Assembly (NCBI GenBank): GCA_028583405.1
Contig: CM053256.1
Location: forward strand, 26,137,325 to 26,201,324
Length of the DNA: 64,000 nucleotides
Source: Pogonophryne albipinna
Lineage: Eukaryota; Chordata; Actinopteri; Perciformes; Artedidraconidae
Reading direction: 5' to 3'
In this document: piece by piece, positions 10,440-21,130 of the stretch
How positions within the stretch are numbered: the first letter of the stretch is position 1
Layout: every line of letters starts with the position of its first letter
The notes under the pieces: model-generated
Seen by the model: the letters and a program-made list of their open reading frames with translations, nothing else
The model's database searches: none
Told to the model about the DNA's origin: nothing
Position numbers and translations under genes: made by a program

Positions 10440-11540
10440 AGATAATTGTGTACAAATTAGCCGAGGGCTCTCGCTAATTTGTTACTGCGCTAACTGTTAC
10501 TGCACTAGTGAAGAGAGCGTCTCCGCCCTCCTCTCACTACATACATTTGGTTCCTTACCTGATTCTATCGTCCAGTTAGCTGAGTGCTCCCGTTCAAGCT
10601 AACTGTTACTGCGCTAGTGAAGAGAGCGTCTTCGCCCTCCTCTCACTACATACATTTGGTTCCTTACCTGATTCTATCGTCCAGTTAGCTGAGTGCTCCC
10701 GTTCAAGCTAACTGTTACTGCGCTAGTGAAGAGAGCGTCTCCGCCCTCCTCTCACTACATACAGTTGGTTCCTTACCTGTTATATCGTCCAGTTAGTTGA
10801 GTGCTCCTGTTCAAGCTAACTGTTACGGCGCTAGTGAAAAGAGTGTCTTCGCCCTCTCACGGCGCACAATTGGTTCCTGTTCCATCCTCCAGTTAGCTGA
10901 GTGCTCTCGCTCAAAGCTAACTTGCTACAGGGCTAGTGAAGAGTGTTTCCGCTCCCCTCTCCCTGCACACACAGTGGTTTTCTGTTCCATCCTCCAGTTA
11001 GCTGAGTGCTCTCGCTCAAAGCTAACTTGCTACAACGCTAGTGAAGAGAGTGTTTCCGCTCCCCTCTCCCTGCACACAGTTGGTTTCTGTTCCATCCTCC
11101 AGTTAGCTGAGTGCTCTCGCTCAAAGCTAACTTGCTACAGCGCTAGTGAAGAGAGTGTTTCCGCTCCCCTCTCCCTGCACACAGTTGGTTTCTATTCCAT
11201 CTTCCAGTTAGCTGAGTGCTCTCGCTCAAAGCTAACTCGCTACAGCGCTAGTGAAGAGAGTGCTTCCGCTCCCCTCTCACTACACACAATTGGTTTAAGA
11301 CCCGTTCCATCTCCAGTTAGCAGAGTGCTCTCGCTCAGGCTAACTCGCTACGGCGCTAGTGGAGAGAGTATTCCCGCTCTCCTCTCACAGCATATAGACC
11401 ACTAACTGACCACTACATTTATCTCACCCCAGTTAGCTGAGTGCTCACGCTCACGCTAACTACTATTGTGCTCACTCCCCTCCACGGCGGAGTTTGTTTC
11501 CTGGCCCAGTTATTTACAGTCAGCTGAGTGCTCCCCCTTG
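10440..11540 (+). repeat. Tandem array in the DIRS 5' leader, about 9 units of 105-118 bp
   Basis: CCAGTTAGCTGAGTGCTC recurs at about 10571, 10680, 10790, 10888, 10995, 11098, 11206, 11315 and 11433. Each is followed by GCTAACT, CGCTAGTGAAGAGAG and a CTCACTACATACA-like segment. Units diverge gradually from left to right. It lies between the left repeat and the gag-like frame and may hold promoter or packaging sites. Confidence 0.9.
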
Positions 11541-11545
11541 GCGCT

Positions 11546-13039
11546 ATGTTTAACGGCTGTAACACCTGTATGGCTTCTCTGCAACCAGAGGATGGCCATG
11601 ACCTTTGCCCCTCTTGTCTTGGCCTCGAGCATCTGAGGGAGGGCCTTTCGGAGGACCCGTGCATGAATTGCACCATCATGCCTCGTGCGGTAAGAGCTGC
11701 TAGACTAGCCGGGGTTGAACTACTGACTGAGGGTGGCCTTCCCCCTGCGCAGTCGACTACATCCCAACCTACCCGTCCTAGGCGTAGGGCAGCAGAGGCT
11801 GCGGGTGCCCCGCCCAAAAAAAGGACTAAGCCCGATAGGCTGTCCTCTAGGGTGGACCTACTCACTACTGAGCTTGCCCAGATGAAGTCACTCCTCTTGG
11901 CTCTCCATTCTGGTGTCTGTACAGAGCACGCCGCTGCACCCAGTCCACCCATGGCTGAACTGATTCCAGATGACGATGTGTTCTCGATGGCAGCTTCAGC
12001 CACTCAATTTAACGAGTATGACGGAGAGGGCCCGTCCCATGCTGCTGGGCCTGGCTCCTGTACCTCAGCTCATGCATCCTCGGAGGGGACGGATGTCGGC
12101 TCCATGGGTACCGTCATCCGCATGGCACTGGCTCGCCAGCAGCTGGATGTACAGCAGCCCGAAACAGCGCCTGCCAGTGCGTTCTTCAGGCGCACTTTGG
12201 CACCTGCCACCCTTGCAGTTCCTCCCTCTTGTGAGTATCTGAGGGAGTTACATGCATGCTGGAGAGACACTAAGACTCTTTCCCGTCTTACGTCCGATGG
12301 CCGAGCCCTAGCAGCCATGCAAGATGCGGCAAAGGTCGGCCTTGACCACATGCCGGCTGTGGAGCCTACCATTGCTTCCCTCATAGTTTCCCCTGACGAA
12401 GCTCTGAGGTCGGAGGCCAGGTGCCCTCGACCCCAATGTCGGGTCACTGATGACCTGCTCACTAAGGCTTACGATGCAGCGGCACGCATGGGCCGTATAG
12501 GCAATTCCCTCTCTCACCTCATGCTCGCCCTCTCAGCTTCCCTGCAGCAGGAGGCTCTTAGCGCTTCCACTACCAGCCTCAGTGACGCCTCATTACAGGC
12601 GTTTGCTCTGATGTCTAGAGAGCTTGGGCGCCTGATGTCCACTCTCGTCCAGACTCGTCGCCAGGTTTGGCTGGCACAGTCACCCTTATCAGAGGCATGT
12701 AGGAGGACTCTCCGTGCTGTCCCAGTGGAGCCGGGGGAACTGTTCGGTTCAGCTGCCGTACAGGTGCTCGAACGGACTGTCCAAGCTAGTCAGACCAGGC
12801 AACAGTTCTCAGCTCTTCGCAGAGACATGCCCCCCCCCGGTAGGCCTAGAGGCTCCGCATCTGCCCCCCGAGGCCGCTCCCGTCCACCGGCTCACCCCGG
12901 TGCCCGCCAGGGCCCTCGGTATCCCACGAGGGGGCCGGCCCGCTACGGTCCTGTTAACTCGCCCCCAAGGCAGCCTCGGTATCCGGTGCCTAACCGTCGC
13001 CCCCCCAGAGCCTCCAGAGGCCGGGGGGCAAGGTACTGA
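11546..13039 (+). CDS. DIRS gag-like protein
   Basis: The 497-residue frame starts at the ATG 11546-11548, the first ATG after the tandem array. Near the N-terminus is a cysteine pattern CNTCMASL, CPSCLGLEHL, CMNCTIM that also appears in the DIRS fragment at 28660-29040 (CFECLGPDNA, CNACRMLPR). A proline/arginine-rich, basic C-terminus (RPRGSASAPRGRSRPPAHP) suits nucleic-acid binding. The frame is intact, unlike pol, and overlaps the start of the RT frame. Function is inferred from position and composition. Confidence 0.75.
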   Translation: MFNGCNTCMASLQPEDGHDLCPSCLGLEHLREGLSEDPCMNCTIMPRAVRAARLAGVELLTEGGLPPAQSTTSQPTRPRRRAAEAAGAPPKKRTKPDRLSSRVDLLTTELAQMKSLLLALHSGVCTEHAAAPSPPMAELIPDDDVFSMAASATQFNEYDGEGPSHAAGPGSCTSAHASSEGTDVGSMGTVIRMALARQQLDVQQPETAPASAFFRRTLAPATLAVPPSCEYLRELHACWRDTKTLSRLTSDGRALAAMQDAAKVGLDHMPAVEPTIASLIVSPDEALRSEARCPRPQCRVTDDLLTKAYDAAARMGRIGNSLSHLMLALSASLQQEALSASTTSLSDASLQAFALMSRELGRLMSTLVQTRRQVWLAQSPLSEACRRTLRAVPVEPGELFGSAAVQVLERTVQASQTRQQFSALRRDMPPPGRPRGSASAPRGRSRPPAHPGARQGPRYPTRGPARYGPVNSPPRQPRYPVPNRRPPRASRGRGARY

Positions 13040-14716
13040 GGGTCTGGGGCCGGCTGTCGGTTATTTCTCCCAGCAGCAGCTCAACTACTGGGTAGCTCAA
13101 GCTTCAGACCCCTGGGTGGTTTCCACCTTAACCCAGGGGTACAAGCTTCAGTTCCGACGCCGGCCCCCAGCCTTCAGCCGGGTCAAAATGACCACCATAA
13201 ACGACCCGGCAAAAGAAATCGCCCTAAACCAGGAGCTGTTAGTCCTCCTTGCCAAGGGTGCAATCGAGCCTGTGGACCCCATCTCAAAGCCCGGGGGCTT
13301 CTACTCGACCTACTTCCTGATAAGGAAGAAAGGCGGTGGTCTCCGCCCAATCCTCGATCTAAGGGGACTCAACAAGTTCCTAAAGATCTTACCTTTCCAT
13401 ATGCTGAGCACAGCGGACGCTCTTCGTACCGTTGCCAGGGGGGAATGGTTCACGTCCGTCGATTTAAAGGACGCTTATTTTCATGTGCCTATTGTACCTC
13501 ATCACAGGCAGTTTCTTCGCTTTACCTTCAGAGGCCGTCATTTCCAGTTCAGGGTGCTCCCATTCGGACTCTCCCTCTCCCCAAGGGTGTTCACCAGGTG
13601 TGTCGCGGCAGCCCTCTCACCCCTGCAGTCTCAGGGTATTGAAGATTCTGCCATACTTAGACGACTGGCTAATCTGTGCACCATCCCGGTTGCAGTCGAC
13701 CCAGGACACGGCTCTCCTTCTCTCTCATGTCGCCCGGCTAGGCCTCAAGGTGAACATGGAGAAGAGTTGCCTGAACCCCTCTCAGAACCTAACCTTCATT
13801 GGGGTGGCTCTGGACACAGTCACTATGCGGGCCTGTCCATCTGCTCAGCGCCTGGACGACATCCTCCAGCTTCTTCCCCTCTTCAAAAGGGGCAGGTCTC
13901 TGGCATTTATCCTGTTTCTCTCCGCCTCTTGGGCATGCTGACAGCTGCCTCAACTGTCATTCCCTTGGGCTTGTTGTCACTGCGCCCCCTGCAGAGATGG
14001 CTGAACGGCCTCCACTTAGACCCCAAGTTGCACAGGCACAGAAAAATCAGGGTGTCACAACAGTGCCTCTCCACTCTATCCCCATGGAGGGAGAGGTCAT
14101 ATATGACGAGGGGCGTGGCCATGGGCTCCGTCCCTTTCCGCCGAGAGACCGTTACGACGGATGCCAGCCTCTCGGGATGGGGTGCGGTGTGGCAAAACAG
14201 GACAGCCGCGGGCAGTGGTCTGCTCTGGACGGCACAGAACATATCAATGTGCTAGAGCTACGAGCTGTGCACCTAGCACTCAGGCACTTCCTGCCATACC
14301 TGAGGGGGAGGCATGTGCTTGTCCGCTCGGACAACACTACAACGGTGTATCATATAAACCACCAAGGGGGCACCAAATCTGCACGCTTGCTAGAGGTGTC
14401 CCAGACTCTCCTGGCCTGGGCAGCTCCTTGCATGGCCAGCCTACGGTCAATGTATCTGCCCGGAGAGCAGAACCAAGTCGCAGACTCCCTCTCCCGTCAC
14501 AAGCCTCCACCAGGGGAGTGGCGGCTTCATCCAGAGGTGGTAGCCAACATCTGGGGTCTCTTCGGCAGGGCAGAGGTAGATCTCTTTGCCTCGAAGATGT
14601 CGACCCACTGCCTCCTGTGGTTCTCCTTGAGGGAGAAAACCAGCCTTTGGGTCAGGACGCCCTGGCTCATTCATGGCCAGGGTGTCTTCTCTATGCCTAC
14701 CCACCCCTCCCTCTGA
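12960..14716 (+). pseudogene. DIRS reverse transcriptase and RNase H, frameshifted
   Basis: The RT part reads YFLIRKKGGGLRPILDLRGL, FTSVDLKDAYFHVPIVPHHR and VLPFGLSLSPRVFTRC in one frame. At about 13640 the text moves to another frame for the catalytic LPYLDDWLICAPS and a following conserved stretch, then returns near 13925. RNase H follows with TDASLSGWGAV, and after another shift near 14245 with VLELRAVHLALRHF, VRSDNTTTVYHINHQGG and LPGEQNQVADSLSR. All motifs are present but at least three shifts break them. Confidence 0.85.
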
Positions 14717-15965
14717 TCCTACCAACACTCCTCAGAGTGCTTAATCAGGGCCACAGGCTTCTTCTGGTGGCCCCCTTCTGGCCAGCCAGGACTTGGTTCT
14801 CCCTGCTGCACAGACTCTGTTGCGGGACACCTTGGCGTCTCCCCAACAGGAAGGACCTCTTGTCTCAGCTGGAGGGTCGAATATGGCACCCCGACCCTTG
14901 CCGCCTCCAGCTGTGGGTCTGGCCACTGGAGGGCCCCGACCCACTGCTGAGCGACTGCATAGAGCCTGTCAGGAGGACTATTCTCAATGCTAGGGCACAT
15001 CTACTCGTAAACAGTACGAAAACAGGTGGAAACTGTTCTCTGACTGGTACCAAGGGGCGAAATGAGGACCCAGTACATTGCTCGGTGCCTACTACCCTTG
15101 AATTCCTGCAGTCCCTCCTGGATGACGGCCGGTGTCCCGCTACCGTCAGGGTGTATGTGGCTGCTATATCAGCTCAACATGCAAGGGTTGACAACAGCAC
15201 AGTGGGGAGCCATAGGCTGGTATCCCTCTTTTTAAGGGGAGCACTGACACTTCGCCCCCCGAACATCCCAAGGGCCCCTACATGGGATCTGCCCTTGGTG
15301 CTGGATGCCCTATGCTCGCCTCCCTTTGAACCCTTGTTACAGGCAGAAACTGAGGTGGCTCTCAGCCAAGACTGCTTTCCTTCTTGCCATCACCTCAGCA
15401 AAGCGTGGTAAGCGAGCTTCAGGCCTTGTCCGTGAACAGCTCGTGTCTGAGGTGGAACTCAGATGGCTCAGTGTCACCTTATGGCCGAACACAGCCTTCC
15501 TCCCTAAGGTGCTGGCACGCTCTCATTTTAATCGGCCTATCCAGCTGGCACGGTTTGACCCCCCCATCAGGAGAGGGGGAAGAGAGGTCAAGACTCCTAT
15601 GCCCGGTGCGGGCCCTTAGAGCTTATGTCCAGACTACCGCAGGCATGCGTCAGTCAGGACAGCTCTTTCTGTGTTACGGTGGTCCTAGAAGGGGCCGTGC
15701 GCTCTCAAAACAGCGCTTGTCCCACTGGATCGTGGACGTCATTGCCCAGGCATACAGGGTGAATGACCGTCCCTTGCCACCCAGAGTAAAGTGCCACTCT
15801 ACCAGGAGTGTCTCCACATCATGGGCGACCTTGAGAGGTGTGCCCCTGGAGGACATATGTGCTGCGGCCACATGGGCATCTCCGAGCACATTCGCCAGAT
15901 ACTACAGGGTGAATGTTGCCGCCCCTCACCCGCTGGGGTGTGGTCCTCCTGCAGAGTCCGCCTAG
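14717..15965 (+). pseudogene. DIRS tyrosine recombinase, frameshifted
   Basis: Pieces in more than one frame form a DIRS recombinase: FLQSLLDDGRCPATVRVYVA and AISAQHA, then KTAFLLAITSAKR, and a C-terminal frame with RALRAYVQTTAGMR, the HSTRSVSTSWATLRGVPLED box (the H-x-x-R motif) and FARYYRVNV with the tyrosine nucleophile. The enzyme would insert circular cDNA without target duplication, which agrees with the flanks of this copy. Shifts near 15410 and 15600 break the frame. Confidence 0.85.
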
Positions 15966-16020
15966 GCCATCCTTATAGGGTGAGTATTCAGACTTCCTCG
16001 TGACTCTGTTGGTATAGGTC

Positions 16021-16121
16021 ATCCAGTGCTAAAGCACCGCCTCTGGCGGTCAGTAAGGATGAAATAGAACGATAGTTACGTATGTAACTACGGTTCTATG
16101 AATACTGGATGACCGCCAGAG
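16021..16121 (+). repeat. DIRS internal complementary region
   Basis: The left half (16021-16070) is the reverse complement of the element's first 50 bases. The right half (16071-16121) is the reverse complement of its last 51 bases. The two halves meet at AAC/GAT. This region lets the element rebuild both ends during reverse transcription. Confidence 0.9.
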
Positions 16122-16166
16122 TTCTTGGTCACTCGGAATTTCGTGTTTCTGCGAGAAGATTCCATA

Positions 16167-16308
16167 GGACTGAACTCGTTGACGGCACCGGAACTTATGC
16201 CTTCCGGGGTCATACGAGGTCACACGTGACTTTGTTGATATAAATATTCGACCTGCGCATGCGCGAGACAGAAGATATCCAGTGCTAAAGCACCGCCTCT
16301 GGCGGTCA
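16167..16308 (-). repeat. DIRS right inverted terminal repeat
   Basis: It is the reverse complement of 9984-10125 with no difference that I could see. Confidence 0.92.
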
Positions 16309-16347
16309 TCCAGTATTCATAGAACCGTAGTTACATACGTAACTATC

Positions 16348-17543
16348 GATTGTTCTGTTTTTATAGCCCAGCGTGTCTTTGAGGCAGTTCCATTGAAGGC
16401 CCAATGTAGGCTCTTTAGGGTCTCCACCCTCTGAGAGACACAACTCATTAGTCTTGGATTTGGACTCTGTAGGGAGATGTTTTATAACGGATGGATCATT
16501 GCTAGCCCACTGTCTTATGTCGAAACCACCCTCTAGGAACAGAGGTCTCATTTTGTCGATGAGGGACTTTGCTTCTTGGGGGGAGTGAAAGCTTTGGAGG
16601 CAGTTATCGACATAGAAACAATTTTGGACGGATTCAAGGACCTCCTCGTTTCCATCACAATGATCTTTGACATGTTTTTGAACTGCAAAGGTGGCACAGC
16701 ATGGGCTGCAGGTTGTTCCAAATGGAAGAACTTGCCATTCATACACACTGGGTTCCTGTTCGAGCTGCATCCCTCTCCAAATGAAGCGCAACAGGGGTTT
16801 GTCCTCATTCAAAAGGCGTACCTGATGGAACATAGCCTTTATGTCTCCGCAAATGGCAATGGCATTTTGGCGGAATCTGAGGAGTACTCCAATGAGTGAG
16901 GGACCAAGTGTTGGGCCAGGCAGAAGACATTTGTTCAGGGTTTGTCCCATGTATTCAAAAGAGCAATCGAATACAATCCTGTGTTTGTTGTTGTGTTCAA
17001 CTATGTGATGTGGAAAATACCAGGTTTCCTGTGGTTGCTCAGCCTGCTCGTTGGGGATCCTTTGAACATAGCCAAGCTCTGTGAGTTTATTCAGTTCCTC
17101 CTGGTATTTCTCAGGAAGTTGTGAGTCTTTGGACAAGCGTCTTTCTGTGGCACAGAGACGAGGCAGAACGTCTTCCTTGGGGGCTTGAAAGGCAGGCATA
17201 TTGGGAATTCTCAGCAGGGGAGTGGCATAGCGCATTACACCATCTATTGCTACTCTTTCTGTCTTGGAATGAAGAAGAGCGAGAGCCATCTTGTCCTGTT
17301 TCGACCTTGTGGCTGTCTTTTCATTTGCATAGGGCAAGGTGTCCATCTGCCAGAGTCTTTCCACGTTCCTGAGTAATTCACTTTTAAGGCAGGTCAGTGT
17401 GAAGGGAAGAGTCTGTTGGGTTTGGATTAAGCTGGCTGGACCTTGGAGGGCCCATCCTAGCCTTGTGTGTACTGCCAGTGGGCCACCGGGGGGCCCAATG
17501 CGAATTGGCTCTGTGGCTGTGATGAGATGGGCATAGTCTGAGC
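16348..17543 (-). pseudogene. BEL/Pao reverse transcriptase (copy 1)
   Basis: The open frame covers ERLWQMDTLPY, the RT fingers (TWYFPHHIVEHNNKHRIVFD), the palm A motif GDIKAMFHQVRL, VLPFGTTCSPCCATFAVQKH and the YVDN box FYVDNCLQSF (YVDN is, from memory, common in fish BEL). Upstream are GPPGGPLAV-like and LGWALQGP sequences at 17450-17530. The frame is cut downstream by DIRS at 16347 and upstream by a hAT at 17543. Confidence 0.88.
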
Positions 17544-18833
17544 CAGAGGTGGGACCAAGTCATTGTTTTGCAAGTCCGAGTTAAGTCTCAAGTCTTTGCG
17601 CTCAAGTCCGAGTCAAGTCTCAAGTCTTTGCGCTCAAGTCCAAGTCGAGTCTCAAGTCAGGTTGGGCAAGTTCAAGTCAAGTCCAAGTCCTAAACTTTGA
17701 CAAAACGAGTCATAAACAAGTCATTATGTGCTTTTCATCAAATGTAATGACATCGATCAACAGAATAATACTTAATAATCAAATTGCTCTTTATTAGTCA
17801 CATTAATAATTTAATAATCCATTTTTCCTCTCTGCTGGTAAGTAACGTGTTTTTTTCTAATTTAAGAGGGATCAGTAAGGTAAGGCTACCGTGACGGTTT
17901 GATTCAGAAGGAGTTTAATGTATAAGATCCCTGATGTTGAGGTAACCAGAATGTTTATTTCCACTGTGTACAACATGTTGTAAGGGACCCACAATCTATC
18001 TTTATGCAGGGATAATGTGCAGCGAGGCGGTCTCTATGGGGAAGAGAACACCTGCATCTAGATCCCTCTGCAGGTGGTACTTTAACTATATTTTGATGCT
18101 AATACTTTTCTACTTTTACTTGTAACATTTTAAATGCAGGACTTTTTATTGTAACCGAGTATTCCTACACTCTGGTACTTTTGTACTCAAGTACAAGATC
18201 TGAACTTCTCCCACCTCTGACAGTAAATCCTGAGTGGTTACCAAAATAAAGGTAACCAAAAAAGGTTATTTTCATTTTACAAATCCAGCACTCAGCTTTG
18301 CTTTCTCCAATATCATTGAAATGCAGCCAGATGCTGCTTCTTTTTTCGGATTTCGCTCATTTCTTGACTTTTTCCGACGCGCTTGCATTTAAATCCGTCT
18401 CCCCGTCGCTCTGTGCAGCTGGCCTATCCCACTACACCTGCTGTACCCCTCACCCTTCTTTCACATAATGGTATGATCCTAGTGTGTCCTCGCATATGAT
18501 TGGCCGCATGGTGGCCCAGCTAAATAAAGTTCCGCCCCTGCCTGCAAGGATTCACAGCAAGAGTAGGAGCGGCTGAAGATTCTGCTCTCCCTGACGGGAG
18601 GCTGCTCTTCTAACGGCAGCTCGCGATCGGCGTGTTGGAGACCTCTGAATTAAATGATCAAGTCACCTCAAGTCAGAAGGCTCAAGTCCAAGTCAAGTCC
18701 CGAGTCATTGGTGTTCAAGTCGAAGTCGAGTCGCAAGTGTTTTGTGATTTTGTCAAGTCGAGTCTCAAGTCATCAAATTGGTGACTCGAGTCTGACTCGA
18801 GTCCAAGTCATGTGACTCGAGTCCACACCTCTG
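17544..18833. mobile_element. hAT element, 1290 bp, non-autonomous
   Basis: The ends CAGAGGTGGGACC and the complement of CAGAGGTGTGGAC are flanked by a perfect 8-bp duplication GTCTGAGC (17536-17543 and 18834-18841). The interior carries many AAGTC/CAAGT words near both ends and no transposase. It interrupts BEL copy 1. Confidence 0.92.
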
Positions 18834-18841
18834 GTCTGAGC

Positions 18842-19090
18842 CAATGAGGACAAGAGGGCATGCGTGGTCAATTGGCTCTAATGAAATGTCTCTGAGATGG
18901 TGAAACTGTTTTTGTAACTGTTGTAAATTCCCCTTGTTTTCTTTAGTCTGCGTTGTATCGTTTGTGTTTTTTGGTCGGGCACATTTGGGGACAGCTGGAG
19001 TGGGCAGCTGCGGGTCCTCGAACGGTTTGTTTACCTTGTGCGTCAGTGAAGAAAATGATGCAATCATTCTACATGCATTCATGATTCAAT
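18842..19090 (-). pseudogene. BEL/Pao pol, region before RT (copy 1)
   Basis: The minus frame encodes LQKQFHHLRDISLEPIDHAC followed by PLVLIGSD, the conserved segment between protease and RT in BEL elements. It joins the RT frame across the hAT insertion. It ends near 19090, where sequence of BEL copy 2 begins in the opposite direction. Confidence 0.75.
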
Positions 19091-19277
19091 ACTGCTATAG
19101 CTGTTGTAAGAAGCATTCAAGCTAATTAAAGTCCAAAGACTGTATTCCTTGTCTCCGTGTGAACTCTCTAAACGGAGTGCTGTTTCTGGATGAAGCGGCT
19201 CCGGCACAAACATCGCACAACATAAGATTCCCCAATATTGGTCCTTCGAGCCGGAAAGCTTCACCCACGACAGCGCC

Positions 19278-19868
19278 ATGGATGTACAGGGAACAGCAAC
19301 AGCTACGATTGGAGCTCATGGAGGAAGACAGCGACAGCTTCCAACACACCTGCAAGGCTATAAGGTCAGCTTACCACAGTCTCTCTTGCCTAATCCTACC
19401 CCCCTCCAATATGACAGTGCGCGTCAGCTGCGGTCACTTAGCCTGCAAACCGGGTTAGCAGCTGAAAGTGACCAGCTACACACTGCAATTGGACGCCCTC
19501 CCTCTTACTCCTTGCCAGGAGCAGCAAATAAGGCACATTTGTGGGACATGGCACCTTATGCTAGCAGCATGCCTGACCTGCAGAATATGTGTGTGAGGCC
19601 TCGACTGCCATCTCCCTCAGAGCAGAGCTGCTACAGTCACCAATCGTCAGAATACAGCCTCAGTGAGAACGGATCTGGCCCCCTCTCATCACATCCACCT
19701 CCAACCCACTCACACTGGTTGGACTCACAAGCAGATAACCGCACCTTACAGCAGCAGCCGTTATCCACCAATCATCAGGATAAGCTGCCAACGACAACAT
19801 TGCTGTGCACGACTACAGCGACATTCCAGTCTCAAGCCCTCCCAGCCTTCATGCCGAGTCAGAATTAG
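19278..19868 (+). pseudogene. BEL copy 2 gag-like fragment
   Basis: The 196-residue frame is rich in Ser, Pro, Gln and Thr (SSEYSLSENGSGPLSSHPPP). It lies upstream of the zinc-knuckle frame and fits the low-complexity gag region of BEL elements. Function is inferred only from position. Confidence 0.5.
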
Positions 19869-19880
19869 GAGAGAAGTATA

Positions 19881-21130
19881 TTGACTCAATCTCTACCACC
19901 AACAGTCACATCTGCACGGTTGTTGGGAGCTGTTTCTAAGACAACATCACTTCTGGCTAGAAGCACGGTCATGTCGTCACCTATCGTCCAAGGGATGCAG
20001 GCAGCCGGTCACGTTGGCCAACAACTGCTGACAACTACAGGGTACCAGCCTGCTCACCAGCCATACCAGCCTGGACCTCCTCCTGTGGCAACCATGTATG
20101 GCAGCATGCAGGCGGCAACACAAATCCCATATCAGTTTATGACGACGACATCCGCAGCAAACCAATATGTTCCGGCTGCACCTGTCCAACCACCATATCA
20201 ACCACAGTACGCACTAGCGCTGTACCCGGCTCATCAGCTACCAGCTACACAACAGCCAGTGGCCCAACATCCAGTGGTTATGCCTCAGCAATCTTCCTAC
20301 GTGCCACACAACTGGTCTGTAGCGCCTTCACCTTATACACAGTCTGATGTCCTCCAGCAGACAGCATATCAGTCTCTGCCTGTCCTTCCGGCACAGTATG
20401 CGTACCAACAGCCGCAGTACCAGCAGCCGCAGTACCAGCAGCCGCAGTACCAGCAGCCGCAGTACCAGTCACAGTGTTCAAACAGCATCCAGTGCTCTCA
20501 GGAGAAGGTTGAAAAATGGATAGTAGACGGCAAACGTTGTCGTAACTGCGGTCACACCAACCACCGGCAAGAAGCTTGTAACTTAAAGAAAGCATGCAGT
20601 GAGTGCCAGGAAATACACCTCAGAGTTCTTCATTGTGTTACTAAGCCAAGTCCACGCGTCTACCTCATCACGCCAAAGAATTGTGCTGTGCTCTCCAACT
20701 CCAAGCAAGGAGGGAAAGTCTACCTCAAGGTGGTGCCAGTCATCATCAGCCATGGGCACAAGTCCCTTGACACCTACGCGATCCTGGACGATGGGGCTGA
20801 ACGAACGATGATACTGCCAGCTGCAGTTCAACACCTGGGACTCAAAGGGGAAGCTGAGTCTCTCTTTCTGCAAACCATCCGCCAAGATGTGGCCAGCCTC
20901 ACTGGTGAGTCTGTTGACTTCCATGTGGCCTCTCTGACACAGCCTCTTAAGCAGCATCTCATTACGAGTGCCTTTACAGCGGGTCAGATAGCCTTATCAG
21001 AGCAGTCCTACCCTGTGACCGCACTCCAGAAGCGTTATCGCCACCTGAAGGGGCTTCCACTGAAGAACTTCAGTAAAGTTTCAGCCGTTACTGCTAATTG
21101 GCTCGGATTGCACCCACTTGATCACAGCAA
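19881..21130 (+). pseudogene. BEL copy 2 zinc knuckle and aspartic protease
   Basis: The frame has a Tyr/Gln/Pro-rich region with a five-fold YQQPQ repeat (20401-20470), a zinc knuckle CRNCGHTNHRQEACNLKKAC, and a retropepsin-like site TYAILDDGAERTMIL with flanking KVVPVIISHG. It then enters the conserved TANWLGLHPLDHS linker. Downstream text continues in another frame from about 21118 (TATEPVRVGPKGGPTAINTA). No ATG-defined start is claimed. Confidence 0.8.

Larger units (their letters stand above)
9966..16347 (+). mobile_element. Full-length DIRS element (tyrosine-recombinase retrotransposon), inserted in BEL copy 1
   Basis: The ends are fixed by the internal complementary region: 16021-16070 is the reverse complement of 9966-10015, and 16071-16121 is the reverse complement of 16297-16347. 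This is the layout expected for DIRS circular-junction templating. The 142-bp inverted repeats 9984-10125 and 16167-16308 appear identical. The element starts with GTT. Flanking BEL sequence joins with no duplicated bases, as expected for recombinase insertion. It holds a gag-like frame, RT, RNase H and a tyrosine recombinase; the pol part is frameshifted. Confidence 0.92.
7179..19090 (-). mobile_element. BEL/Pao LTR retrotransposon copy 1, split by a DIRS and a hAT element
   Basis: In minus order the pieces are: pre-RT region (19082-18842), hAT (18833-17544), reverse transcriptase (17543-16348), DIRS (16347-9966), RT thumb and RNase H (9965-9216), integrase (8822-8166), pol C-terminus (8060-7680) and a probable 3' long terminal repeat (7649-7179). 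The coding text reads through both insertion points in frame when the inserts are skipped. The gag and the 5' repeat are absent, cut near 19090 where a second BEL copy begins on the opposite strand. Confidence 0.85.

Noticed and set aside
10797..11405. 202-residue repetitive frame (CSRSKLTCY repeats)
   Set aside because: It is a shadow of the DIRS leader tandem array, upstream of the gag-like frame.
11419..12003. Minus-strand frames opposite the DIRS gag and RT
   Set aside because: They are antisense shadows of GC-rich coding sequence with no family motif.
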